Below, piece by piece: positions 1 through 11,300 of a DNA stretch of 64,000 nucleotides (its first letter is position 1; each line of letters starts with the position of its first letter). The translations under genes were made by a program, and so were the position numbers. The notes under the pieces are model-generated. The model was not told the DNA's origin. It did no database searches and saw only the letters and a list, made by a program, of their open reading frames with translations. The stretch comes from Ciona savignyi (lineage: Eukaryota > Chordata > Ascidiacea > Phlebobranchia > Cionidae), in the NCBI GenBank assembly GCA_000149265.1, contig CH003244.1:269834-333833 (forward strand), given 5' to 3'.

Positions 1-183
1 ATTAGTATAGTACATAGATGCGCGTTCCACCAGTCGCAGTGACCCAGTATGTAAAGTATGACAGCTGCATACTATTATTTTTTTAGTATTATTGCACATT
101 TGCTGTTTACTTTAAATATTTCACATACCGTCATGCCAATATATAATGTGTAGACTTTATCGATATATAACGGTGGGTGCTTC

Positions 184-479
184 TAATTACTACAGAATCG
201 CTTAGAGTGCGTGAAACCCTAACTTTCCATACGATCCTTTAGCTTGAATTGAGCGGTCCCTCTATTAACTATTTTGTACAGGTCCGCATGATTTAGTTTT
301 AAACATGGGGTTGGTTGGGGTTAGTTCCGGGGTTAAGATTAGTGTTTAGGGCAGGGTTTAAATTAGTGTTTAGGGCAGGGCACTGAACCTAGCGCTGGAC
401 ATAGCGGACATGTACAAAATAAAGGGATCCGAATTGAGCGCTTGGGATCCTAACCCTCCAAGCGATCCTGTAGTAATTA
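184..479. repeat. MITE-like element with AATTACTACAG(A/G)ATCGCTT inverted ends
   Basis: The left end (184-204) and the reverse complement of the right end (460-479) share TAATTACTACAG(A/G)ATCGCTT with one mismatch. The interior (300-380) holds two copies of a GTTTAGGGCAGGG-type motif. A second, shorter inverted pair with related ends follows at about 484-552. The same ends bound the element at 23621-23901, so this is a dispersed family. No coding sequence is seen, and I could not define a target duplication. Confidence 0.6.
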
Positions 480-930
480 GAGGTACGGCTACAGAATCGC
501 TTGAAGGATTGTTTAGGTTAGAGGTTCCAAGCGCTTCTGTAGTAATAAGGGGTACCGGATAACGGTAGTTATAGCTAAATTCTGTCCTTTGTGTGAATTG
601 GCAAGAACAAAGTAACCAGGGACACTTAAAGTGTGTGCTCTTCCACCTGTTTACACTGCACACTTTATGATTACATGCTCACTAAAACTAGAAACCCTTA
701 AATGTGCCAAATACAAATAGAAAGACACAAACAACATTTCAAAGTGTAAAATAATACGGTAGATCATTTTTTGATTGGTCCATTATTACAGGCATGAATC
801 TTGGGATGTTTAACTTTTACCTTTATGATGTTTATTTCCGTTTTACTTAACTTCACAAATTACTATTATATGCTTTCTTGCATGATGTAACGTAAACATC
901 ACTTTGTGTGGGTACATGCAAAATGTACAG

Positions 931-1016
931 GAGCCGCATGGAGCCGCATGGAGCCGCATGGAGCCGCATGGAGCCGCCTGGAGCCGCATGGAGCCGCATG
1001 GAGCTGCATGGAGCCA
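931..1016 (+). repeat. 10-bp tandem array GAGCCGCATG in the left arm
   Basis: About nine head-to-tail copies of GAGCCGCATG with a few substitutions (CCTG, CTGC variants). It mirrors the array at 2951-3039 in opposite orientation inside the same transposon. Confidence 0.9.
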
Positions 1017-1856
1017 TGTATAAATCCGCCTTGAATATGCAAAATGTACAGGAGCCGCCCGGAGCCATGTATAGAGCCACTTGGAGTATGCAAATGTACT
1101 GGAGTAATTACCCAATCCCCCAGATGGCATATTAATGTTTATTTGTGTTAAAGCTTATTTAGGATCCGTCTGGAGCCATGTGAGGAGCCGTCTTGAGCTT
1201 GCAAATGTACAGGAGCCGCCTGTAGCCATGCATGAGGCCGTCTTGAGTAAGCAAAACGCAAAATGTACTGAAGTAATTACCCAAACCCCCCATTTAATGC
1301 CCGGTGCCCCACGGATAGGATATAAATGTTTATTTCTGTTTATGCTATTGCAGTATGTTATAGGCTATATGAAAATAATGCCTGCGATAAATACACTGAT
1401 GTAATTACTCCTGAATCCACTACTTTCCGCTAGGTAAAACCAACATATTCGGTGCTTTGCCGAAGGTCACATATACAAGACGTGACCAGCATCGGATGGT
1501 TAGATCTTGCGGTTGTTTCACCGACGTGAAACCAGTTAAGCTATTGCCCGAAATGCAAGAACCATTTTTTTACAGTGAAAAAAATCTGGCTTGTGGGCAA
1601 CCCATGCGAACTCCTGTATGGAAAAATAGATATGCCTTATAACACCCTTCGTTGTCCCAACAACGGGGGTTAACATAAGCATTTATATTCTTCACGTGTT
1701 TTAACGAATATAGTTTTGCCATCTTTTTCTTTAAAATTTGGCCAACATAATGGTGTATCTTCCCATAGCAGAGGCTCCGACCGCAAAGCTTATATTGTTA
1801 TAAAATTGGCATCCAGCCGACAGGTTAATGGGAACTAACCATCCATTAGCTAATCA

Positions 1857-2030
1857 GTCGGGTTGTGTCCTTGAGTAAGGCACTTAGTAGGCATCGCCTG
1901 AACCCAGTTGTTTAATGGTCGTAATAAAACAGTATAAACGACTTATATCATATACAATACACACTGCGAATAGCTCCAGTAACCCGACGGTGGGCAAAAG
2001 GTTAACGTCCCTTAGGCCTACACCTTCCCA
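1857..2030 (+). mobile_element. SINE fragment nested in the foldback element
   Basis: It shows the family landmarks in order: GTCGGGTTGTGTCCTTGAG, AAGGCACTTA, a CATATACAATACACACTGC block and GTAACCCGACGGTGGGC. It is a diverged copy of the tRNA-derived SINE that is best preserved at 30450-30749. Confidence 0.7.
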
Positions 2031-2223
2031 GTGAATAAAACTTTTTTGTTCAAATGAAGAAACAGCGTAGGGTATCATTTCCCATCCCAGGCTATATAGT
2101 TTTAAAGCAAGTAAACATAAAATAAAACGAATATTTATATTATTAATGTCTTCAAGTCGCATTAACATTAAAAATGACACAATTTGTAAAAAATTCACTA
2201 ATTCTTGCAGTGCATGAACATTT

Positions 2224-2736
2224 TCACCATTCCTTGGTTCGGTGGGGGCGTCGACGCTGTCGCTGTCCTTTCTTTTTACCAGCATTGCTTTCTGGCACCA
2301 CAGTTACAATTTGCCTTGTCTTGTGTTTCATAAATTTATTAAAGTATTCCTCTTTTTCCTGTTTTGTTTTCTTCGTCCAATCATCAATAGTTGTTCTGAA
2401 CGTTGCATATGTACCACATAGAACATATGGTCCAATTTTTACCAAAGCTTTTTTAATATCATTGTGCTGACTCTGAACGATATCATTATTGTTTGACCAA
2501 ACAAACCCGATTTGTTTGCTAGGTTCCCAAACATGTTTCTTTATTCTCTCCACTTTTAGATAGAGCAAAGCTATTAGGCAATTTTTTTGACAAAATTCTT
2601 TTAATTTATTTTCATTTGCGCTAAACTCTACTTCATCTTCGCTGGCTACCAATGCAGTCGTTAGACGTTTTATTTCTTTGCAATTAGACTTCTCCACACC
2701 AAGATCTATACATAGCTCCGGGCGGCTCCTGTACAT
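2224..2736 (-). CDS. Hypothetical 170-codon frame inside the foldback element
   Basis: Open frame from an ATG at 2736 to a stop at 2224. The ATG lies inside an internal copy of the arm repeat. The predicted protein is lysine- and glutamate-rich and ends in a basic stretch (GKKKGQRQRRRPHRTKEW) that could be a nuclear-localisation signal. I recognise no family. A second open frame on the same strand (2285-1884) overlaps its 3' end in another phase, so a frameshifted element protein is possible. It could be a remnant of an element-encoded DNA-binding protein or captured host sequence. Coding status is uncertain. Confidence 0.35.
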   Translation of the reverse strand: MYRSRPELCIDLGVEKSNCKEIKRLTTALVASEDEVEFSANENKLKEFCQKNCLIALLYLKVERIKKHVWEPSKQIGFVWSNNNDIVQSQHNDIKKALVKIGPYVLCGTYATFRTTIDDWTKKTKQEKEEYFNKFMKHKTRQIVTVVPESNAGKKKGQRQRRRPHRTKEW

Positions 2737-2950
2737 TTTGCATAGTCCAGGTGCTTCGTCACATGGCTCCAGGAGGTTCCTATAAAAGCTTTAACATAAA
2801 TAAACATTAATTACCGATATGTGGGGCTGTGGAGATTATATGGGGGGTTGGGTAATTACTCCAGTAGATTTGCATACTCCAAGTGGCTCTATAGCCTACA
2901 TGGCTCCGGGCGGCTCCTGTACATTTTGCATATTCAAGACGGATTTATAC

Positions 2951-3039
2951 ATGGCTCCATGCGGCTCCATGCGGCTCCATGCGGCTCCAGACGGCTCCAT
3001 GCGGCTCCAGACGGCTCCATGCGGCTCCATGCGGCTCCT
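2951..3039 (-). repeat. 10-bp tandem array in the right arm of the foldback element
   Basis: Copies of CTCCATGCGG and the variant CTCCAGACGG, the reverse complement of the array at 931-1016. Confidence 0.9.
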
Positions 3040-3280
3040 GTACATTTTGCATGTACCGCTTTGTGTCACAATGGTACACGCGCGCACCATAGATATCGCA
3101 AAAATAATAATGATTATGGGTTCCCTTCGCTGATTTTTTTCGTTTCCTTTCGCTATTTTTAAGTGCATGTTATTTTAACGACAGAGAGTCAACCACGTGT
3201 GACCCACCACCATTTTAAAAAACACGTTGAGCGTACACTATATTTGTCTGCATAACGTACACGAGTGCAGTAATTAGGGT

Positions 3281-3555
3281 CTGACGAGGACTTTGCCCTG
3301 AAAATTAAGTCAGCTAAATCATTTTGGATATGTACTTTGCTGTATCTTCGATTTCCAATAGGTTTCATCCTTGTTCGTTATGACGTCATCAATCGCCTTT
3401 TTGGGTCGCACAATTGGGACCAGCTGACCGGGTCTTTGCCCCCGAAATTTTTGTCAGTTTCACTTGTTTTATTTATAGTATGTTTATGGCTTTCTTTTTA
3501 AATCAATTTCATTCTTGTCTTTTTGACGTTACTAATTGGCCCTTTGGGGCTAAAA
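3281..3555 (+). repeat. Two-copy diverged tandem repeat, period ~140 bp
   Basis: Unit 1 (about 3281-3415) and unit 2 (about 3421-3555) share CTGAC-GGG-CTTTGCCC-GAAA-GTCAG at the start and TTTCAT-CTTG-TTTTTGACGT-A-TAAT-GCC-TTTGGG near the end. Strong divergence suggests an old duplication. No coding potential seen. Confidence 0.55.
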
Positions 3556-4187
3556 TGGGGTAACGTATCGCTTATACGCCCCCGGTCTGAACCAGCTGAC
3601 AAACAGAAATTGAACGTTCATAGCCTAATTAACCAAATTCGCGTATGAAACCTTTTGTTCTCGATGACGTTCTAAAATTCGTGCTGATCTCTCGGACTAT
3701 ATATATTTCTGCAAAAATTATCGAGTTCCTTGGCTACTTTATCACCCTTGGTATATTTTTTTCTATTTTCATGTTTATCCCCGTTAATGGGAAAACTCAA
3801 GGGGCGTTAACACTCGGGTAATGGTCAGATTACCTCGCGCCCACCGTCGGGTTACCGAAGTATGCGATTTAGACAGTGTGTATTAGATATGCATTGGCAA
3901 ATTGTGGTTAAATTACTAAAGGGAAACTACCGCCTAGATCGAGAATTCACGAACGACGACCGGTTTACTGCATTTTAGCCATTTCTGATAGAAAATTTTT
4001 GTTTGTTAATATCTTAGAACTTAAAAAGATTCAATCATACACAACAAACTAAAAAACTTCGGTAACCCTACCCCTACGATAAGCGCGATGTATTATTGCG
4101 ATAACGCTCCTGGCCTTATTTATTTACGTGTACAACCATGAATATTCTGTCATTTACTATTTAAAAGATTTATATTAAATACAGAAT

Positions 4188-4375
4188 CAGGTTACCCCGC
4201 GCCCACTGTCGAGTTAGCGGGGCGATTACAATGTGTTGTGTATGATTTAATGCACATCCTCAATTTTGATAAAACACATTGATCTATTGAGATGAGGCAT
4301 TGTCCGTCCTTGCCAAAGACACAACCGATTGGCTAACTGCCAGTTACAAATCTGCGACCCTACGCACTCACCACC
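4188..4375 (-). mobile_element. Diverged SINE copy
   Basis: Read on the plus strand: CGCGCCCACTGTCGAGTTA, then an ACAATGTGTTGTGTATGAT block, a CATTGTCCGTCCTTGCC block, AAAGACACAACCGATTGGC and CAGTTACAAATCTGCGACC (the degraded B-box side). The order matches the reference copy at 30450-30749. A shorter fragment of the same family covers about 3765-3865. Confidence 0.65.
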
Positions 4376-5062
4376 CGATTCGTTACGGATACGCCCACAG
4401 TATGGGACATCGTGTGGTATGATTAGGGCATATTAGGCAGCCATGGTCGTATTTTCATACCACATGGTATGGCGTTTAAGCATATTATGGTAGATCGGGA
4501 TATTTTGTAAAATAACTCACCCACCAAACTATTTCCTCGGACTACTTTTATACACTAACATTTTATATGATGCTAAAACTAAAACGAATGTAAAATCCTG
4601 GATATTATTTGAAATTCTAATAAAATCTTAAAAATGACATAAAAATTTTATTGTTTCTTTGCTAAAATTTCAGACGTCACAATGTGCAGTGTAGCGTAGA
4701 ACGCCGGGGTTTACCGCAGTTAATCTTAACATGTATAGGTTTTTTGTTGCGATATCTTATTTCTTCTCTTAAAAAATTCCTGTTTTTAAACCTTTCTAAT
4801 TTAATTAATTAAGATTAGCAAAAATAATTTTGCTGCTACTATCCACAGATATCATTTGACTGAAAGGTTTAGTGGTGTACAAGTATACACTGTGCATTCT
4901 TTTTTGGAGTAACGCTAGATGTTGTAAAAGATGGCCTGCAGGAATACAGGTTTGTTTAATTTTAATTGGTGGTTTCATGAATATATAGGCGATCTCTTTG
5001 ACTCTTGCAACAAAATATGATAATTTGCTCATTTTAACATTAACAATAGTCTGACAACTTGG

Positions 5063-5262
5063 GTTAGTGTGTCGATGAAACCGGACATCATTTAGTCGGT
5101 AGTGTCCTTAAGCAAGGCACTTAGCCGATTTCTATGAAATTGAAGAAATGTCTTAATCATACACAACATAGCTACTACAATAGCTCCGGTAACCCGACAG
5201 TGGACAAGAGGAAATCTGACCATTGCACACATGCCAATTGTGTTTATCCATTCACAGAAAAA
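5063..5262 (+). mobile_element. SINE copy in opposite orientation
   Basis: AGTCGGTAGTGTCCTTAAGC, AAGGCACTTAGC, AATCATACACAACATAGC and GCTCCGGTAACCCGACAGTG occur in SINE sense order. It ends about 110 bp before the FAM3 start codon, so it lies in or next to the FAM3 promoter region. Confidence 0.7.
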
Positions 5263-5375
5263 TACATAAAAATCCAATCCCATTTTATCCTATTTCAATA
5301 TTTTGCAATATAACTAAAAAAACTTATAAATGAAAAAGATTTACTTTAAATTGTAAATAAAAGTATTAAAATAAA

Positions 5376-8300
5376 ATGTGTATGCTATCATACTGTAGTT
5401 TAATGAATAATTCCTTCGCAGGTGTTTTGCGTTTCTTTCTAGTTGGGGTTTTGTTGTTTCTATCATGGTACACCTTCCAACTGTATGCTGAATTATTTGG
5501 GCGTTTGTCCATTAAGAAAAGTGGGCAACAAAATGTACAAAAAAATGAAATTAATACAGGTTGGTTAAGCTTGTAAGTAATTTTTCTTCAGCCTTTCTGC
5601 TGAATCAAAATTGAATATTATATAAAAACACCATGTAAGGGATATCTGGCACATCAAAATTTATTTTACAGCAGGAATGAGTAAATTGTGAAATAAGTTT
5701 TGCATAATTTCTTTCAATGAAAGTTTAACAAGTAAAGTTATGGTAAATAGACCAATGCTCCGCAACCTTCTTTTTACCCGAGGCACATTTAGAAACTTAC
5801 TTAATTTTGACGGCACATTGCATTCTGTAATAAGTGTTTGATAACTATAATATTTAAATTTGCAAAAACTTATATTAAAACAATTTTTTGTTATTTGGTA
5901 AAAACTGTGTTTAAAAAAGTATATATATCACTGGTTATGAAGCACTGGTATAGACAAACAGGTACTCTATATTCCCATACACAACTATTTGAAATATCAA
6001 TTAAAATGTTTAGTGATAAAATTATGTTCCAGTATGCGATACTATATGGTACAGAGTCTACCGTTGTAAATTATTAATTATGTTTCTTTTTTTAAAGATG
6101 TTACACCATACACTATACAGTTTGATTGATTTCTAGTTATTTTTAAGTATAACAGTAAAAAAAATTATGCTTGTGTAATTTACACTATGGGTCCTAGGCA
6201 TCCTTCACTTATTTTTCTGTTTTTGTCATAAGAAGTACAGAATAAAACTTTTAAATATCCACCTAAAATCCTAGATTATTCATCTTCCACAGAGAAAGTC
6301 GCTGAGCCGAGCATCAAGATTGACGATCCAGATGCTCTGATCGATAAAGTTAAGATGAAAGCTGCAGAAGAAGAATGGGACCAGAACCAGGGCCTGATGC
6401 AACCAAGTATGATTTGAATTGTTTTCGTAATATGTCATAATGCTTGGTGAAGTAGCCGATCATTTTTGATTATTATTATTATTCTATTGTCGAAAAGCAT
6501 ATTAGGATTTGTTAAAAAAGTGATAAAACAGCAGGTGGAAAACAAAGGCAGTGTTATTACATGGGAAAATTATTAGATTAACTTGTGTATATCATCCAAT
6601 TACCTGAGCTATTGCAGTGTGTTGTGTAATTAAGATGTGTTTACTGTTTTTGTTTAACCCATTAATCCTTTATCCGACAACTGCTTAGTGCCATGCCCAA
6701 AAACACATCCGACTAGTCAGTGGTAGGTTCTACTGAACAACCTTTCAGTTGACACTTATCATTTTTTTATTCTCTGCTAAAAGTTAACAAAGTTGCTATT
6801 CTCTGCTAAGTTAACAACAACTATGGACAGATTCCCCCAACTTTTGTGCTATTCTTTAATTAGTGTGTGTGTGTATGCTGTTTAAAGTGTCATGACGGTT
6901 ATGTAACAGTAATATCCCACACAGCAGAATTAGGCGACTTTAGCTTGTCCACATTATTGGCCTCTGTCTTCCGCTAAATCTGAAAACTTTCTAGATGTTA
7001 TCAAGATGAACAAGAATCCATGTGCGATGACAATGACCTGCACTGATGATCAGTGGAGTTTTAAAATCATCACCGGGGCAGCAAATGTAATCGGACCAAG
7101 CATCTGCTTCAATGGAACAATGTAAAAAAATGTATTTCTATATTTAGAATTTATCATTCTTAATATTATGAAACTAGTGAGAAAACACTGGTGTGTTTAA
7201 CCATGGGTAAACCCATAAAGGTATCTGTCAGAATACCACACATTTTCTATGGGTTTACCAGACTATTTCAGTGTGATGTTTGACAATTATTTTTGTATTA
7301 TTATACTGGTTTACGCAACAACCTTGTTTTAACCGTAGATACTAGCGACTAGCAAATAATCTTGATTTATTGTATTAGGTGGACTTGTATGCCAATTATA
7401 TATAGTTTATTTGTATAATAGACTTGTATAAAAAGTAAACATTACTATCCTGTAAAATAGGCAGATATACATTATACATACATTACAAATATAATTATAT
7501 TGTTTGATAGTGCATATACAGGTTCAAAATTTTGGGTGAACTCCAGTAAAACAGTGAGAAAAATCTAATATTGTGATCATATTTTTTAATGTACCTAAAA
7601 GGCTATACAATTTTGTATAGATATTCTTTACATTGTCATTTATAGTAATCTACCACTGCTCTATCCTGTGATAACCAAACGCAGCAGAATAGTGTGGACT
7701 TTGTATATGAATTCTGTATATGAAAGTGACTTGTATAAGAAAACCAAATGGGTGGAGTGGTCTTTGTTTGTGATGTACAAGCTGGTTGTATAAAAGTCAA
7801 TCTATCATACTGCTTCTACTATTATGCTTTAACTTTTTTTACAATTGATTTGGTGAACCTTTGTGACTGACGTAACTTCCCCCTTTTGTACTGGAACTGC
7901 TGCAAGCTTCTGTGAAAATTGCTTAGAAATTATTATTGTTATTCAGAATATATAGAAGTGAAAAGTTAATAAGGAGTTAATGGCACATTGTGTTTTGACT
8001 TTTATATTTGATAATCATGTATTATTCAACCTGTACACATGGCAGTAAATTTAAGGGTTTCGTATGTACAAATTACACTATTATTTAAAATTGCACATGG
8101 CAATTTACTATACGGAATATGGGCACATACTGAAATGCTTCATAAATGGTTGTGTTGGGGTGATTATTCCTTGTATGAGATTTGGGAATACTAAAGGGGT
8201 CTATGTACATATATAGAAAGCAATTATTCATTGGCTTATGTTGTTATACAAACTGTTAGTCACCATCTTTCACAGAACATACCGCAGGTATTGTTGAATA

Positions 8301-11300
8301 ATGTAATATTTGTTTATGCTACACTGATCTGTATGTGTATGTCCCAACCCATCAGTATTAAGCTTTGGCATTTTTGCTTATGCACATTTTTAAACGTTGT
8401 ACTGATTTTTTAAAAGTAACAATAACATGTGGTAACAGCCTTAAAATGGGGTCAAATGTTAGTGTTGGACCCAATATGTTACAACATAAATTTAGACATC
8501 AATAATAAGTTTTTAGATGAATCTAAAATTTAGGTATACCTGAAATATGGATCTAAACATCAGCTGTTTCCCTGTATACAAAAAAAAACTTGTCATAAAA
8601 CCTGATATGGTGACTAATGCCGCTACCGGTGTGCGTTAAGATTTATAAAGATGCCTTCTATTTTTATTATTGCCATTGTTAATTGTAATTTAATTAAACT
8701 TGAAGATTATTTTATTGTGGCTATAATACGGGTTGTGCATAGCAGTTTAATATTGATTCAAATCAAGTTTATTTCAAGTATAATTTAGTAATCCCAAGGT
8801 ACGGGATATCTAATATAGAGGCTAAAAATTCCTATCCTTATAGACATAGTTACTAAGTTTCTTCTTACAATGTGGGTATGTATATAATACAATGTTTTAT
8901 TCATTCCTTTTGCATTAAAGTGTAATAAGGTTTAGGTTATAAATAATAAAACCGTACTGGTATTATCACATGCAGGATACACCTACCACCATATTCTTGT
9001 GTCTTTCAAATATAAAGACATTGTTTAATGTTTATTAATGCTTTACCTGTCATGTGTTAAATTATTCCTAAAATTCTTACTCATATACACTACTAGTATT
9101 GATATGTCAAATAATTGTAGTTTGTGATTGGTATTTTTTAAACATACAGGTCACTGAGGATTAGTTAGAAACATAGAAAGATGTTTCCATTTTTATGCCC
9201 CCTTGTTTTACTTCCTATCAAAAAAACACAGTAGGCCTACTGTGATAGTTACCAGTCACCTATTGGTTAACATGAGAAATCATATACGATTTAAAACTAA
9301 GGAGCTTTGAAAACTGTAAACCAGTAATTTCGATAATTTTTCAATTATGTTGAAACCAGTTTTGGTAAGACCTGGAACTTTTGAAATTAGGTATGGAATA
9401 CTATGTAGTGTGTTATCTTTAAACGTGTTTGTTCTAAAATGTGGTGGTTAACTTGGCTGAAAGGCTGCCATTTATATTAATTTCTCGCTAGTTAGTCTAC
9501 AAAGTCATGCTTCAGTAATATTGTTGATTCGGATCTATGTACCTTTATTTGTAGCCCAAGAATATAGTTTAAAGTCTTGTTAGTCTGCACCAAGGTAACC
9601 ATTTTTCCGTAGGCTATCTTAAGAATTTTTCAGAGGATCCATGTTGTCAAAATTAATCGCAAATTTATTTTATAAATGCTTCTTAAATGCGCTTAATATA
9701 AATAATATTGTTATTATTGGCCATTATAAAGTTTATTAAGACATGTTTCTATCGGCATGCTTTTTTATGTTTGCCGCTGGTGATCGCAGTTTGCACAATT
9801 ACACCACAACTGCACGACGCTACCATGCCCAATACGCTTTGGATGTTAATACCATTACGACATAACCGCCAATAAGTTTTGCACTTAGGCGTCAACAAAA
9901 AGATTCAAATATGGTAAAATAAAAATCTTATAGATTGAAATCTTGTTCCTTTTAAAAGGACTAGGCCTAGACTATACACATGCATTTTTGCTGGTGTTTT
10001 ATTTGCCTTGTCATGTTTTATATGTTTAAATATTTATCTTTATCTTCCAGGGTCCCTTTCACTTGGTTAACTGAATTGACTGTTTGAGAAATATCAAACT
10101 GGCATAATATTATTTGCACAAATCAATGTTTAGAATATCTATTCCAAATTTCGAATGTTAATTATGGTATACGGTATTATAAAATACATTGCTTGTATTT
10201 AGTCTTAAGTTGGCCATATGAACGATGCCCTGGGGCTATATTTTTATTACACACATCCATCTACCTTGTTGTTAAAATTACACTCGCAATATTTTTTGCA
10301 AATTGCACCCGTGGTACTCTTGTATTTGCCTTTTTAAACTTCCAACAAAACAACAAGTTTCCTCCCATTTTACTTTGCCCACAATCGCGTGACGTGCAAG
10401 AATTTGTCTTCACATGAACCCAAAAGTAATCTTTCGTGATCTAAATATCCCTGTTCCTCATCCTTAGAATAATGAAGAACCCTCTAAATAACGTCGATCG
10501 TGGGATGAATATTGCACTGCTTAATGGGAAGAGCGGAGAGAATCTACGACAGATTGTCTTCGATTTGTACGGGAAAGGTAAAACCTGTGTAGAATTTTTT
10601 TTTGAAGTAAAATGATTAATCAACGTGACCGATATTTACTTTCAATTATTTTAATCAAGTTTTAAATCTGCATGAAAGAAATTTGCCTTTCACGCCATAC
10701 TTTTAAAAGTTTACTTTTTAACACTAATTTATGAAAAAGTTATGTTCTTCTTCGAATTCTGATATACTTTTTATTTTACTTATAAAGTTACTTAAAAAAA
10801 ACAGTAGGGAAAAAAATCCACATAATTTATAATTTATGAACTAACGAAATCTTGGAAGAATTTAAATCAGGTCAAACAAAGCTCTCTGTCTTTGATTCTA
10901 AGGATTTGGCATAATCTGTATTCCTTAGATCTTTGAACTGACACAAAATGAACAGTATGTGGTTACAAAGTCTGGGAGTTTTAAAAATATACTTCCATTG
11001 TAAAGCCTCCAATGCTTTAACTATATGTTTGTTCTGAAACAAATTTCTGCAAGCTATATACATGGAAATTTGGGTGATATAACATTATTATTATGATGAA
11101 TTATCAATAAACAAATTGACAAAAGTTAAATTTGTTTTTTTATGTTTCGTTATAAAACAAAAAGTCTTCGATTGTGATACAATGTTCAATGTTGGTACAC
11201 TATGTACACAGATATTAATAAAATCAAATGTATGACAATAAAACCAAATGTATATTTAACCGGAAAAGTTAGGTGTTAAAATGAAAGTCAAAATGTTGAA

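Larger units (their letters stand above)
910..3058. mobile_element. Foldback-like DNA transposon, 8-bp target duplication CTTTGTGT
   Basis: Position 910 onward reads GGGTACATGCAAAATGTACA and the reverse complement from 3058 reads CGGTACATGCAAAATGTACA. The octamer CTTTGTGT lies directly outside both ends (902-909 and 3059-3066) as a direct repeat. The inverted arms extend about 240-270 bp on each side (roughly 910-1152 and 2786-3058), and further diverged copies of the arm motif follow inside them (about 1160-1290 and 2710-2780). Each arm carries a run of 10-bp GAGCCGCATG units, the organisation known from Drosophila foldback elements. An 8-bp duplication fits hAT- or P-type integration. The interior contains a 170-codon minus-strand frame and an old SINE. 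No recognisable transposase is present, so the copy is probably non-autonomous. Confidence 0.8.
3067..5375. other. Gene-free repeat-rich stretch upstream of FAM3
   Basis: No coding exon recognised. It holds two diverged tandem copies of a ~140-bp unit (3281-3555), three SINE-derived fragments (about 3765-3865, 4188-4375 and 5063-5262) and AT-rich sequence. The FAM3 promoter and any 5' untranslated exon must lie here, but I cannot place them. Confidence 0.6.

Noticed and set aside
300-380. GGGTTAG/TTTAGGG-rich stretch resembling telomeric repeats
   Set aside because: There is no regular TTAGGG array; the motif lies inside a MITE and consists of two longer related units.
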